This document shows, piece by piece, positions 16,313 through 24,474 of a DNA stretch of 40,699 nt. The stretch comes from JADHOX01 sp038120515 (GTDB taxonomy: Bacteria > Pseudomonadota > Alphaproteobacteria > Rickettsiales > JABIRX01). The translations under genes were made by a program, and so were the position numbers. Numbering within the stretch: position 1 is the first letter of the stretch; each line of letters starts with the position of its first letter. The stretch spans positions 1 to 40,699 of the forward strand of contig JAYOLW010000014.1 of the NCBI GenBank assembly GCA_038120515.1. The letters are read 5' to 3'. Below the pieces are notes generated by a model. It saw nothing but the letters and a program-made list of their open reading frames with translations. It ran no database searches and was not told the origin of the DNA.

Positions 16313-17215
16313 ATGGGATTACTAATTAACGGAAAATGGTCTGATCAATGGTATGATACCAAAAAATCCGATGGAAAATTTATTCGTCAAGATTCTAAAT
16401 TTAGAGATCATATCGGCTCACAAAACTTTCCTGCAGAACCAAACAGATATCATTTATATATATCCAACGCCTGCCCTTGGGCTCACAGAACCGCAATATT
16501 TAGGGAGTTAAAACAACTTCAAGATATTATATCAATCTCTTCGGTAAATGCCTATATGGGAGAAAATGGCTGGCATTTTGATAATGACCCTATCAATAAT
16601 AAAAAATTTTTATATGAGATCTATTTGTTAGCTGAGCCAAACTATACAGGTAGAGTTACAGTTCCTATTTTATGGGACAAGCAAACCAAAACTATTGTTA
16701 ATAATGAATCAGCTGAGATTATCAGAATGCTTAATTCAGCTTTCAATGATATTAGCGGTAATTTTGATGATTATTATCCATCTGAATTGCAAAATGAGAT
16801 CGACCAAATTAATGAATTTATATATCACAAAATTAATAATGGTGTTTATAAGGCCGGGTTTGCAACCAAACAATCCGTCTATGAAACCGAAGTTCATAAT
16901 TTATTCAACGCTCTTGATGATATTGAAATTAGACTAACTAATCAAAAATTCTTATTAGGTGATAAATTAACAGAAGCTGATATTCGTTTATTTACTACAT
17001 TGGTTAGATTTGATCCTGTTTATGTTGGTCATTTTAAATGTAACTTAAAACGAATTAAGGATTATCCTTATTTAAGTAGATTTATAAAAACCATAATTGA
17101 CATCAAGGATGTTGCAAAAACAATTAATTATACAGAAATCAAAGAGCATTATTACAAAAGCCACCCAACCATTAACCCCACCGGTATTGTTCCTGTTGGG
17201 CCAATTATAGACTAA
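16313..17215 (+). CDS. Glutathionyl-hydroquinone reductase (Xi-class GST)
   Basis: The 300-residue enzyme has the Xi-class CPWA active site (C54 in SNACPWAHR) and a C-terminal alpha-helical GST domain (KFLLGDKLTEADIRLF). It reduces glutathionyl-quinones to hydroquinones, recycling oxidised quinone adducts, and is cytoplasmic. The frame also opens at TTG 16301, but the ATG at 16313 gives the usual MGLLINGKW start. It lies 31 bp after phrB, so both may be on one transcript as an oxidative or light-stress pair. It converges on umuD with 8 bp between stops. Confidence 0.92.
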   Translation: MGLLINGKWSDQWYDTKKSDGKFIRQDSKFRDHIGSQNFPAEPNRYHLYISNACPWAHRTAIFRELKQLQDIISISSVNAYMGENGWHFDNDPINNKKFLYEIYLLAEPNYTGRVTVPILWDKQTKTIVNNESAEIIRMLNSAFNDISGNFDDYYPSELQNEIDQINEFIYHKINNGVYKAGFATKQSVYETEVHNLFNALDDIEIRLTNQKFLLGDKLTEADIRLFTTLVRFDPVYVGHFKCNLKRIKDYPYLSRFIKTIIDIKDVAKTINYTEIKEHYYKSHPTINPTGIVPVGPIID

Positions 17216-17223
17216 GGTTCTAA

Positions 17224-17739
17224 TTATACTGAGTGTAAAACATTTGTGACAACGCCCCAAATGACAATATCATTTTCTAGGTCCAGCTTAATTGGCTCAA
17301 AATCATCATTTTCAGGCATAAGAAAAGTTTCGCCTTGTTTTATAAGTAATCTTTTAACAGTTAATTGACCATCAATAGCGGCAATAACAATTTTACCATT
17401 TCTAGCCTCAAGGCTTCGATCAACAACTAAAATATCACCAGAATGAATACCAGCTTTTATCATTGAATTGCCCGTAGCTCTAACAAAAAATGTTGCCGCT
17501 GGATGTTTAACTAAATGTTTATTAAGATCTAACTTACCTTCCATGTAATCATCTGCAGGTGATGGGAAGCCAGCTTGAACTGCACATGAATAAAAAGGCA
17601 GTTGAAATGCTTTATTCTCTACAAATTCTAATACTTGATCAACCATTGTCTCAGGAATTCGAACTGGCTTAGTTGGTTCTTTATATTTACCTTGCCCTTT
17701 AGGTCTGCCCGCTCCTGTTCTTGCTCCACCTCTTGCCAT
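17224..17739 (-). CDS. umuD: UmuD-like autoproteolytic subunit of DNA polymerase V
   Basis: The 171-residue S24 peptidase has its cleavage site at A56-G57 (AVQAGFPSP), the catalytic serine S92 (ATGNSMI) and lysine K129 (LTVKRLL). RecA-stimulated self-cleavage makes the active form that joins UmuC in translesion synthesis. Compared with E. coli UmuD it has about 30 extra N-terminal residues (GGARTGAGRPKGQGKYKEP), glycine- and basic-rich like an AT-hook, seen in a subgroup of UmuD homologues. Its umuC is not adjacent but about 15 kb away. A strong palindrome lies 25 bp upstream. Confidence 0.92.
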   Translation of the reverse strand: MARGGARTGAGRPKGQGKYKEPTKPVRIPETMVDQVLEFVENKAFQLPFYSCAVQAGFPSPADDYMEGKLDLNKHLVKHPAATFFVRATGNSMIKAGIHSGDILVVDRSLEARNGKIVIAAIDGQLTVKRLLIKQGETFLMPENDDFEPIKLDLENDIVIWGVVTNVLHSV

Positions 17740-17763
17740 ATAATCTTACCATAATTTTACATA

Positions 17764-17781
17764 GAATATCGTACGTTATTC
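17764..17781. promoter_or_regulatory. Palindromic operator candidate upstream of umuD
   Basis: GAATATCGTACGTTATTC is an 18-bp inverted repeat with a single mismatched pair, 25 bp upstream of the umuD start. Position and symmetry suggest a repressor site, probably for SOS control. It does not match the classical alphaproteobacterial GTTC-N7-GTTC LexA box, so the protein that binds it is unknown. Confidence 0.45.
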
Positions 17782-17814
17782 AAACTTCAAGTATTAAATC
17801 ATCAGATTTTAAGC

Positions 17815-17845
17815 AAAAAAAAACGGATGCAATTGCATCCGTTTT
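17815..17845 (-). terminator. Rho-independent terminator of rpsU
   Basis: CGGATGC-AATT-GCATCCG flanked by an A-run on one side and TTTT on the other. On the minus strand the stem ends in a run of nine T, just downstream of the rpsU stop codon. The symmetry would also allow weaker termination on the plus strand. Confidence 0.85.
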
Positions 17846-17871
17846 AGTCAAAAAATTTATTGTGATAAATT

Positions 17872-18072
17872 CTAAAGAACTACATCAAATTTAATTTGAA
17901 TTTTTCTTTTTCTTTGCAGAGATTCTTTTTTCTTTCTTCTCTTTTTATCTGCAGTTGTTTCAAAATGTTTTTTGTTTTTTAAAACTCTAAAAACACCTTC
18001 TCTTTGCATTTTTCTTTTTAGTGACCTTAAAGCCGCTTCAATATTGTTATCTTTAACTAAAACTTGTAGCAT
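17872..18072 (-). CDS. rpsU: 30S ribosomal protein bS21
   Basis: A 66-residue basic protein with the bS21 start MLQVLVKDNNIEAALRSLKR, the MQREGVFR segment and a lysine/arginine-rich tail. bS21 helps the 30S subunit engage mRNA at initiation. The open frame begins at 18129, but those extra residues are not part of bS21 and contain a TTGACT (18124-18129) that looks like the -35 box of the gene's own promoter, so ATG 18072 is chosen. A strong terminator separates it from umuD. Confidence 0.95.
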   Translation of the reverse strand: MLQVLVKDNNIEAALRSLKRKMQREGVFRVLKNKKHFETTADKKRRKKKESLQRKRKIQIKFDVVL

Positions 18073-18173
18073 ATTTAATAAATTTAAATTCGGAGAATTG
18101 CTTGTAATGTAATGAAGGCTATTAGTCAAGCAAAACTCTCAATATTAATTATCTTTAATTAGATTGCTTAGCT

Positions 18174-20462
18174 CTATCGCTCTATACCATCTTTCTCTTC
18201 GGCTGCTCTTGCTGACTCAACCGTTTTAACCATAGATTGTGATTGAGCATTTACTACAGACAAACCTTGTGATAATATTTTGTGTCTTGGTACTTGCATA
18301 TCTTCACCTTTTGTCCCTAACATTTCTTTATGCTCTGCATCCATACCGCTCGGATTATAACCCTTTTCTTCCACATAACCATCTGCTGTATCAGCCAGAA
18401 CCGGCACATCATGATCTAAGATACTTTGCTGCCTTTGCTGAGCAATTTCTAATTCTTGCACATGCCCCTTTTTCAGATCTGCTAATTTATTTCTTAATGC
18501 AGAAAATTCATGAATAGGAATCTGTGATAGTGGAATATATAATATATTATCAGAACATTCACCTTGGCAGCATACAAGCCATTCATCCCCCTCTTTTTCT
18601 GGCTTTATTAAGCTCAAATCTGTTATTTCTTCATCTGAAAGATCATTTATTGTATCGATCACCTCTGTTATCAAAGGCGCAAAATAAGCTGCTATGTCTC
18701 TGGAGATATCAATAATAGTTTTCGAGCTAATATTATCCTTAGTTAATGGATCCTGAGCAGAACTTTTCTTTTCCGCTATCCAATTCTTCAAACCTGCTTC
18801 TTGATATATAGCTTTACCAAAACCAGAGCTAACTGCTGGTGATGTAGAATTATCATCATCAACAAAACTGCCATTTACAGCTAAAGAACTAAACGAGATA
18901 GGGCATGTAATTTCATTAGCGCTATTATCTTCAATATATTGAATTAAACCTTCAATTTTTTTATATTTCTTATATTCACTCATATCACTGACTAAGCTTT
19001 CATCAGCACCATGAGCTAATAATTTCCTTACAAAATCTAAATGACCCTTCTTTAAAGCTAAGGTTAATGCTGTATCACCCTTATCATTTTTCTTATTAAT
19101 AGTTTCCCTAGTTGCTTTTTCTATTAACTTAAGAGCAAATTCATCATGACCTTCTTGTGCTGCAATATGCAAAGCTGTCCATCCATTTTGATCGGCCTGA
19201 TTTACATCTGCTCCTACTGCTAGCAATTGCTTTACTATTTCTGCATGACCTCTTGATGTTGCACCATGTAAAGCTGTTACGCCATCTTTATTAGCATGAT
19301 TTACACTTACACCCTTTTCGACTAAAGCATTAACTAATGCTATATTCTGATGCAAAGACGCATGTATCAATGGCGTATGCTTACAATTACTAGGATTTAA
19401 TTCTAAATCTGTCCTTTGTAACAATGCACTTAAAATACATTCATTATTCTTGGAGCATGCCAAAATTAGAGCACTATAACCATCTGAATTCACCTTATTA
19501 AGTGTTTCAGTATCTGAGGTCTTTATTAACTCAACAGCAAATTCAGTGTAACCATTGTTAATTGCAAGCATCAATGGGGTCATACCTTTAGCATCAGCAA
19601 TTCCTTGATCCGCATCATGACTGATTAAGCTTTCGGCTATAGACAAATGACCCTTCTTTAAAGCTAAGGTTAATGCTGTATCACCATCAGGATTTTGCAT
19701 ATTAATAGTTGCCGTAGTTGTTTTTTCTATTAACTTAAGAGCAAATTCATAATGACCTTCTCTAATTGCAAGCATCAATGGAATCATGCCTTTAGCAATA
19801 GCAATTCCTTGATCCGCATCATGATCTATTAAGCTTTCGACTATAGGCAAATGACCCTTCTTTAAAGCTAAGGTTAATGCTGTATCACCCTTATCATTTT
19901 TCTTATTAATAGTTTCCCTAGTTGCTTTTTCTATTAACTTAAGAGCAAATTCATCATGACCTTCTTGTGCTGCAATATGCAAAGCTGTCCATCCATTTTG
20001 ATCGGCCTGATTTACATCTGCTCCTGCTTCTAGCAATTGTGCTGCTATTTTAGTATGACCTTTGTCTACTGCCATATATAAAGGCGTTCTTCCTGCATAA
20101 TAACCGTTAGTGGGGGCCTGATTAACATCTATATCTTCTACTGCTAGCAATTGTGCTGCTATTTCAGTCTCACCTTGAACTAATGCAATCATTAAAGGCG
20201 TTGCTCCATCAGCTCTCGCCTGATTTACATCTGCTCCTGCTTCTAGCAATTGTGATACAATATTGTCGGTTCGTCTAATAAAATATGATCTAGTCAATGC
20301 GGCCAGCAATGCAGTATTGCCATCTTCGGAACTTCTTCTATTTACATTATATCCAGCTGCTATTAACCTTTGCACAGCTTTTAAGTTCCCATCTCCGGCA
20401 GCATCAATTATATTTGCATATCCAGTCCCTGCTTTGACAAGCCACTTTTTCAAATTGGGCAT
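18174..20462 (-). CDS. Ankyrin-repeat protein with C-terminal U-box-like domain, probable host effector
   Basis: The 762-residue protein has about 14 ankyrin repeats (residues ~17-490; repeated GADVNQA and GWTALHIAAQEGH motifs). A region at ~517-585 resembles a U-box: ITCPISF at the start, GKAIYQEAGLKNWI in the middle and DPLTKDNIS at the end, with a serine/aspartate-rich insertion after the first strand. U-boxes are E2-binding ubiquitin-ligase folds; ankyrin arrays bind target proteins. Together they suggest a secreted E3-like effector acting in a eukaryotic host. The final ~175 residues are helical and charged. ATG 20462 is chosen over TTG 20474 because GAGAGAT precedes it. No signal peptide is visible. 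Two 177-bp segments within it are identical (see repeats). Confidence 0.85.
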   Translation of the reverse strand: MPNLKKWLVKAGTGYANIIDAAGDGNLKAVQRLIAAGYNVNRRSSEDGNTALLAALTRSYFIRRTDNIVSQLLEAGADVNQARADGATPLMIALVQGETEIAAQLLAVEDIDVNQAPTNGYYAGRTPLYMAVDKGHTKIAAQLLEAGADVNQADQNGWTALHIAAQEGHDEFALKLIEKATRETINKKNDKGDTALTLALKKGHLPIVESLIDHDADQGIAIAKGMIPLMLAIREGHYEFALKLIEKTTTATINMQNPDGDTALTLALKKGHLSIAESLISHDADQGIADAKGMTPLMLAINNGYTEFAVELIKTSDTETLNKVNSDGYSALILACSKNNECILSALLQRTDLELNPSNCKHTPLIHASLHQNIALVNALVEKGVSVNHANKDGVTALHGATSRGHAEIVKQLLAVGADVNQADQNGWTALHIAAQEGHDEFALKLIEKATRETINKKNDKGDTALTLALKKGHLDFVRKLLAHGADESLVSDMSEYKKYKKIEGLIQYIEDNSANEITCPISFSSLAVNGSFVDDDNSTSPAVSSGFGKAIYQEAGLKNWIAEKKSSAQDPLTKDNISSKTIIDISRDIAAYFAPLITEVIDTINDLSDEEITDLSLIKPEKEGDEWLVCCQGECSDNILYIPLSQIPIHEFSALRNKLADLKKGHVQELEIAQQRQQSILDHDVPVLADTADGYVEEKGYNPSGMDAEHKEMLGTKGEDMQVPRHKILSQGLSVVNAQSQSMVKTVESARAAEEKDGIER
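19039..19215. repeat. Intragenic direct repeat, copy A (177 bp)
   Basis: Identical over 177 bp to 19849-20025, offset 810 bp (270 codons, in frame). It encodes two consecutive ankyrin units. Perfect identity points to recent duplication or gene conversion. Confidence 0.95.
19849..20025. repeat. Intragenic direct repeat, copy B (177 bp)
   Basis: Partner of 19039-19215. A shorter related stretch (the GDTALTLALKKGHL unit) also occurs between them near 19646-19685, so three versions of this block are present. Confidence 0.95.
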
Positions 20463-20536
20463 AATATCTCTCAAAAAATTCTTAAAATTTCATTATAACA
20501 CAATTTTAAACAAACAGCACGCCAAAATATTCGTTG

Positions 20537-20959
20537 CTATCTCACAACTATATTTGAACTGTCAATTTTTTGATCATTGATAAAAATCAGCAGTCTTACA
20601 AGCTTCTCGACTGGAACTGACTTATCAGATAAAATATTGATTTTTATATCATCATCGTTACCCGCACGTTTTTGAAGTTCTAATTTTAGCTCTTCAAAAC
20701 TTGAGAACTTAACTCCATCTAATGACCAGTCATCAGCATTATTAAATATCACAAGATCAAGTGAAGCAACTGCTTGGTCTTGCACGAGATTATCTTTATC
20801 TTCCGCAAGCTCGACATTAAAGGATTTAAGAGCTACATTCATTGTCAAAATCAAAAAGATAATCAACATAAACATAACATCTATCAGCGGAGTTAAATCA
20901 GGAATTAAATCCCCTTCTATTTTACTTCGTTCTGATTTTAAATCGGAAATATTAATCAT
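20537..20959 (-). CDS. exbD: ExbD/TolR-family energy transducer subunit
   Basis: A 140-residue inner-membrane protein with one N-terminal helix and a periplasmic domain. The essential membrane aspartate is in LTPLIDVMFMLIIFLIL (about residue 27). With ExbB it uses the proton gradient to drive TonB. It overlaps exbB by 4 bp (ATGA) and is the last gene of tonB-exbB-exbD. The pairing with a tonB gene and a receptor favours ExbD over TolR. Confidence 0.92.
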   Translation of the reverse strand: MINISDLKSERSKIEGDLIPDLTPLIDVMFMLIIFLILTMNVALKSFNVELAEDKDNLVQDQAVASLDLVIFNNADDWSLDGVKFSSFEELKLELQKRAGNDDDIKINILSDKSVPVEKLVRLLIFINDQKIDSSNIVVR

Positions 20960-21492
20960 AACTTTATGCCATCAATAGCAAAAGAGCTTTTATTAAGCCT
21001 AGCTTGATATGCTTCAATACGTTTCTCAGTAACTCGCGAGAAAATAAAAGCTGCCATCAAAGAAGGCAAAGCAATAGATAGACCAATTGCAGTTGTCATC
21101 ATAGCGTTCCAAAGCCCGTCTGATATTAAAGCTGGAGTTACTGGACCTGTCTCTAATGCAATTGTTTTAAATACTTTAATAATACCAATGACTGTCCCAA
21201 GCAAACCAACCATCGGGCTGATAGTTGCAATTAAACGCAAGGTTTTAATACCAAAATCATATGAGTTTTTAAGATCTAAAAGCAGAAATGCTAAAAGTTC
21301 ATCTCTAAGAGTCTTTGGCTTTGATTTATTGGCTTTGAGTGTATCTTCTAGACTTCTTAAATTATCGCAATTATCAATTTTCCCAAGCTTTATAACAAAA
21401 ACTAAGCGATTAATAATTATTGATAACGACAAAACTGATAAAATAAGCAGTGGATATGCTAGAAATCCAATATTTGATATTAATTCAGACAT
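20956..21492 (-). CDS. exbB: ExbB/TolQ-family proton channel subunit
   Basis: A 178-residue MotA/TolQ/ExbB-family protein with three transmembrane helices: one near the N terminus (FLAYPLLILSVLSLSIIIN), and two in the conserved core starting at ATISPMVGLLGTVIGIIKVF and TAIGLSIALPSLMAAFIF. It forms the pentameric proton channel that energises TonB. It is shorter than E. coli ExbB but complete for the family. The start codon shares one base with the tonB stop. Confidence 0.93.
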   Translation of the reverse strand: MSELISNIGFLAYPLLILSVLSLSIIINRLVFVIKLGKIDNCDNLRSLEDTLKANKSKPKTLRDELLAFLLLDLKNSYDFGIKTLRLIATISPMVGLLGTVIGIIKVFKTIALETGPVTPALISDGLWNAMMTTAIGLSIALPSLMAAFIFSRVTEKRIEAYQARLNKSSFAIDGIKL

Positions 21493-22124
21493 TATTTATT
21501 AATGATAAATTCAACAGGAATTCTAACCAAAATCTCACTTCCAGTAAGTGCAGCTTGATTAAACCTCCATTTCATTACTGCATTACTAGCGGATTTGTCT
21601 AAAATAGCAAATCCTGATGATTGAATAATATCAATTTTTGTAACAAAGCCATATTTACTGACTAAAGCTTCAATTACGACAACTCCTTCCTGATTTAACC
21701 TTAATGCCCTTTTCGGATAAATTGGCGATGGTTTAAAACCAGGAATATCGGCATTATTAATCGGGATCATTTTCGGAGCTTGCGCTTTGTTAACCTTAAT
21801 TTCATCAACCTCATGATCTGATTCAACCTTTTCAACTAAAGGTTTGGTTGGTATTTTGGGCTCTTGTTTTATTTGTGATGTCTTGTTTGGCGCAACTGGA
21901 CTAGCTAGTGGCGCAGCTGTTTTTGCAACAATTTCCTTAGTTACCTTATTGTTATCAGATTCACTATAAAATTTTGCACTTATTTTAGCAATATCAAGCT
22001 GAAGCAAAGGCAGCTGTTTGGTGTTAATGTTTTTAAGAATCATAGTGATCACAAAAGCATGCAGTAAAACTGATATCAGAAAAAACAGAGTAATGTTGTT
22101 ATGACGCTGGTTAAAAAAATACAT
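21492..22124 (-). CDS. tonB: TonB energy transducer
   Basis: The 210-residue protein has a single N-terminal membrane anchor (about residues 11-29), a proline/lysine-rich periplasmic linker (SPVAPNKTSQIKQEPKIPTK), and a TonB C-terminal domain (SPIYPKRALRLNQEGVV, then SSGFAILDKSASNAVMKWRF). It transmits energy from ExbB/ExbD to outer-membrane receptors. First gene of its operon, divergent from a FecA-like receptor, with two Fur boxes in the shared 96-bp promoter region. Confidence 0.94.
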   Translation of the reverse strand: MYFFNQRHNNITLFFLISVLLHAFVITMILKNINTKQLPLLQLDIAKISAKFYSESDNNKVTKEIVAKTAAPLASPVAPNKTSQIKQEPKIPTKPLVEKVESDHEVDEIKVNKAQAPKMIPINNADIPGFKPSPIYPKRALRLNQEGVVVIEALVSKYGFVTKIDIIQSSGFAILDKSASNAVMKWRFNQAALTGSEILVRIPVEFIINK

Positions 22125-22131
22125 AAAATTT

Positions 22132-22150
22132 GTTATTGATAATCATTCTC
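22132..22150. promoter_or_regulatory. Fur box 1 (tonB side)
   Basis: Matches the 19-bp Fur consensus GATAATGATAATCATTATC at 16 positions. It is 8 bp upstream of the tonB start codon, so Fur bound with ferrous iron would shut off tonB-exbB-exbD. Confidence 0.75.
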
Positions 22151-22171
22151 AACTTTTTGCTTGCATCTTAG

Positions 22172-22190
22172 GATAATGAGAATAATTCTC
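22172..22190. promoter_or_regulatory. Fur box 2 (receptor side)
   Basis: GATAATGAGAATAATTCTC matches the Fur consensus at 16 of 19 positions and is itself nearly palindromic. It lies 31 bp upstream of the receptor start codon. With box 1 it would give joint iron repression of the divergent genes. Confidence 0.8.
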
Positions 22191-22220
22191 ACTTTCAACA
22201 AATAAATTTAATATTTTTGT

Positions 22221-24422
22221 ATGAAAACTATTTCACCAATTTCAGTTGCAGCAATAATTGTTTCGGTTTTAAGCCCAACAGCAGCTCTCGCTGAAGCGAC
22301 AACCCAAAACAACCGCGAAATGGAAAGGCTAATGGTAATTGGTAACAAGGATAACATAAATAAAATCGCAGGCTCGGCACAATATTTAGATTTAGAAGAA
22401 TTAGAACGATATAATTACAATGATATTAACCGAATTCTAAGAGAAGTTCCTGGAATTAACATCCAAGAGGAAGAAGGTTACGGAAATAGACCTAATATTG
22501 GAATTAGAGGTGGAAGATCAGAGAGAAGTGCTGATATTACTTTAATGGAAGATGGTATTTTAATAGCACCAGCACCATATTCAGCACCATCGGCTTATTA
22601 TTTTCCAAGAGTCAACAGAATGGAAGCTATCGAGGTTCGAAAAGGTTCAAGTACTATCAAATTTGGCCCGAGAACAACTAGTGGCGCTGTCAATATGATT
22701 ACGAGCTCAATTCCAGCTGATAGTAAAGGTCGAGGTTTAATAGGGCTTGGTAACGACAATACTGAAAGATTAGAGTTAAATTATGGGAATAATTCTGGTA
22801 AATTTAGCTATGTTTTTGACCTTGGCCATGAAAGTACCGATGGTTTTAAATCACTAGATATGGTTGGTGGTAACACTGGCTATAATATCAAAGATGGTAT
22901 GGCTAAATTTCGCTATGAATTCGATCCAAATTCAGAAATTTACCAATATTTAGAATTTAAAATTGGTGCGACCACCGAAGATTCAAATGAGACATATCTT
23001 GGTTTAACCCAAGCTGATTTTGAAGCTAATCCATATCGAAGATATGCTGCATCTCAAGAAGATAATATGTCAGCAAATCATGACCAATATCAATTAAGTC
23101 ATTATATTGAACCAGCTGATAACATTGATATCACTACAACAATTTATCGTAACAACTTTTCACGAAATTGGTACAAACTTCAATCTGTCTCGATCAATGG
23201 AACCACAAATTCTATTGCTTCAGCTCTAGATGATTCTGCTTATCTTAATGCTTTAAAAGGTAATACTGATCTTAGCGGAGACGCAAATAACAACTTAACT
23301 TTAAGAGCAAATAATCGTGATTATTATTCAAAAGGGATACAAAGCGTAATAGCTCATAAGTACCAAACCGATAGAGCCAGTCATGAAGTTGAATATGGTA
23401 TTAGATATCATTATGATGAAGAAGATCGTTTTCAACATGAAGACATTTACTCCATTAATAGCGGTATTATGGCATTAACATCAGCAGGAGCACCAGGCAG
23501 TCAGTCTAATTTAATCGGCAAAGCTAAAGCTTTAGCACTTTATGTAGAAAATGATATTGATTATGGAAAATTAAAATTATCTCCAGGGTTAAGATATGAA
23601 TCCATTAAACTTACCCGTGATAACCGCGCTAATGGAGATGTTGATATTAATCACATCGATATTTTCCTACCTGGCCTTGGTGCTGTTTATGATTTAAACT
23701 CAAAATATAATATTTTCGCATCAGTTCACAAGGGCTTTGCTCCTCCAGGACCATCCACTAATACTGACCAAAGATCAGAAGAAAGCGTTAATTATGAAAT
23801 TGGCATGCGTTTTGATAATCAGAATTTAAAAACTGAGCTAGTTGGATTCTACAATGATTATAGTAATCTTCTAGGTGAAGATACATTATCAAGCTCTGGA
23901 TCTGGAACCGGTGATTTATATAATGGTGGTGAGGTAACAGTTTATGGAATTGAAGCCAGCCTGAAATATGACTTTGCTAATTTAACAGACCAAAATAGAT
24001 TTAAGTTACCATTTAATATCAATTACACATATACAAGCTCTGAGTTTGATAGCAGCTTCACCAGTAGTTTTGATGAATGGGGCACAGTTACCAAAGGTGA
24101 TGAATTACCATATGTACCTGAGCATCAAATTTTCACCTCAATTGGTGTAGAGGCAAATAAATGGTCATCTTATTTCTCGGCAAAATATATTAGTGAAATG
24201 AGAACCGAGGCTGGATCTGGTGCTATAGCATACGGATCTGGTACTGACGATCATTTAGTTTTTGACGCAACAGCAGAATATAAAATTGATAATAATAACA
24301 AATTATTCTTAAGCCTTTATAATATCACAGATGAAGAATATGTAGTGGCTAGAAGGCCTGCTGGAGCAAGACCTGGTGCACCATTATCTGTTCTTGCTGG
24401 TATTAAAGTAAAATTTAAATAA
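22221..24422 (+). CDS. TonB-dependent outer-membrane receptor, FecA-like
   Basis: The 733-residue protein has a signal peptide (cut after ALAEA, about residue 24) and a plug domain with DINRILREVPGINIQEEEG, PNIGIRGG and RKGSSTIKFGPRTTSGAVN. A beta-barrel follows, ending in the aromatic-rich C-terminal strand with KVKFK. The TonB box may be the MERLMVIG stretch near residue 35. The nearest named type is the ferric-citrate/siderophore receptor FecA, and the upstream Fur box supports iron uptake, but the ligand is not readable. A hairpin terminator follows immediately. Confidence 0.92.
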   Translation: MKTISPISVAAIIVSVLSPTAALAEATTQNNREMERLMVIGNKDNINKIAGSAQYLDLEELERYNYNDINRILREVPGINIQEEEGYGNRPNIGIRGGRSERSADITLMEDGILIAPAPYSAPSAYYFPRVNRMEAIEVRKGSSTIKFGPRTTSGAVNMITSSIPADSKGRGLIGLGNDNTERLELNYGNNSGKFSYVFDLGHESTDGFKSLDMVGGNTGYNIKDGMAKFRYEFDPNSEIYQYLEFKIGATTEDSNETYLGLTQADFEANPYRRYAASQEDNMSANHDQYQLSHYIEPADNIDITTTIYRNNFSRNWYKLQSVSINGTTNSIASALDDSAYLNALKGNTDLSGDANNNLTLRANNRDYYSKGIQSVIAHKYQTDRASHEVEYGIRYHYDEEDRFQHEDIYSINSGIMALTSAGAPGSQSNLIGKAKALALYVENDIDYGKLKLSPGLRYESIKLTRDNRANGDVDINHIDIFLPGLGAVYDLNSKYNIFASVHKGFAPPGPSTNTDQRSEESVNYEIGMRFDNQNLKTELVGFYNDYSNLLGEDTLSSSGSGTGDLYNGGEVTVYGIEASLKYDFANLTDQNRFKLPFNINYTYTSSEFDSSFTSSFDEWGTVTKGDELPYVPEHQIFTSIGVEANKWSSYFSAKYISEMRTEAGSGAIAYGSGTDDHLVFDATAEYKIDNNNKLFLSLYNITDEEYVVARRPAGARPGAPLSVLAGIKVKFK

Positions 24423-24428
24423 TGTAAG

Positions 24429-24465
24429 ATCTCACTATTGATATTATAGTGAGATTTTATATATT
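24429..24465 (+). terminator. Rho-independent terminator after the FecA-like receptor
   Basis: A perfect 10-bp stem (ATCTCACTAT at 24429-24438 with ATAGTGAGAT at 24446-24455) and 7-nt loop are followed by a T-rich tail. It starts 7 bp after the stop codon and should largely isolate the receptor from the small gene that follows. Confidence 0.85.
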
Positions 24466-24474
24466 TTACATTTT

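Noticed and set aside
18174..20462. Repeats in the ankyrin gene as a CRISPR array
   Set aside because: The periodicity is that of ~33-codon ankyrin units inside a continuous frame; there are no constant short repeats with unique spacers, and no cas genes are in the window.
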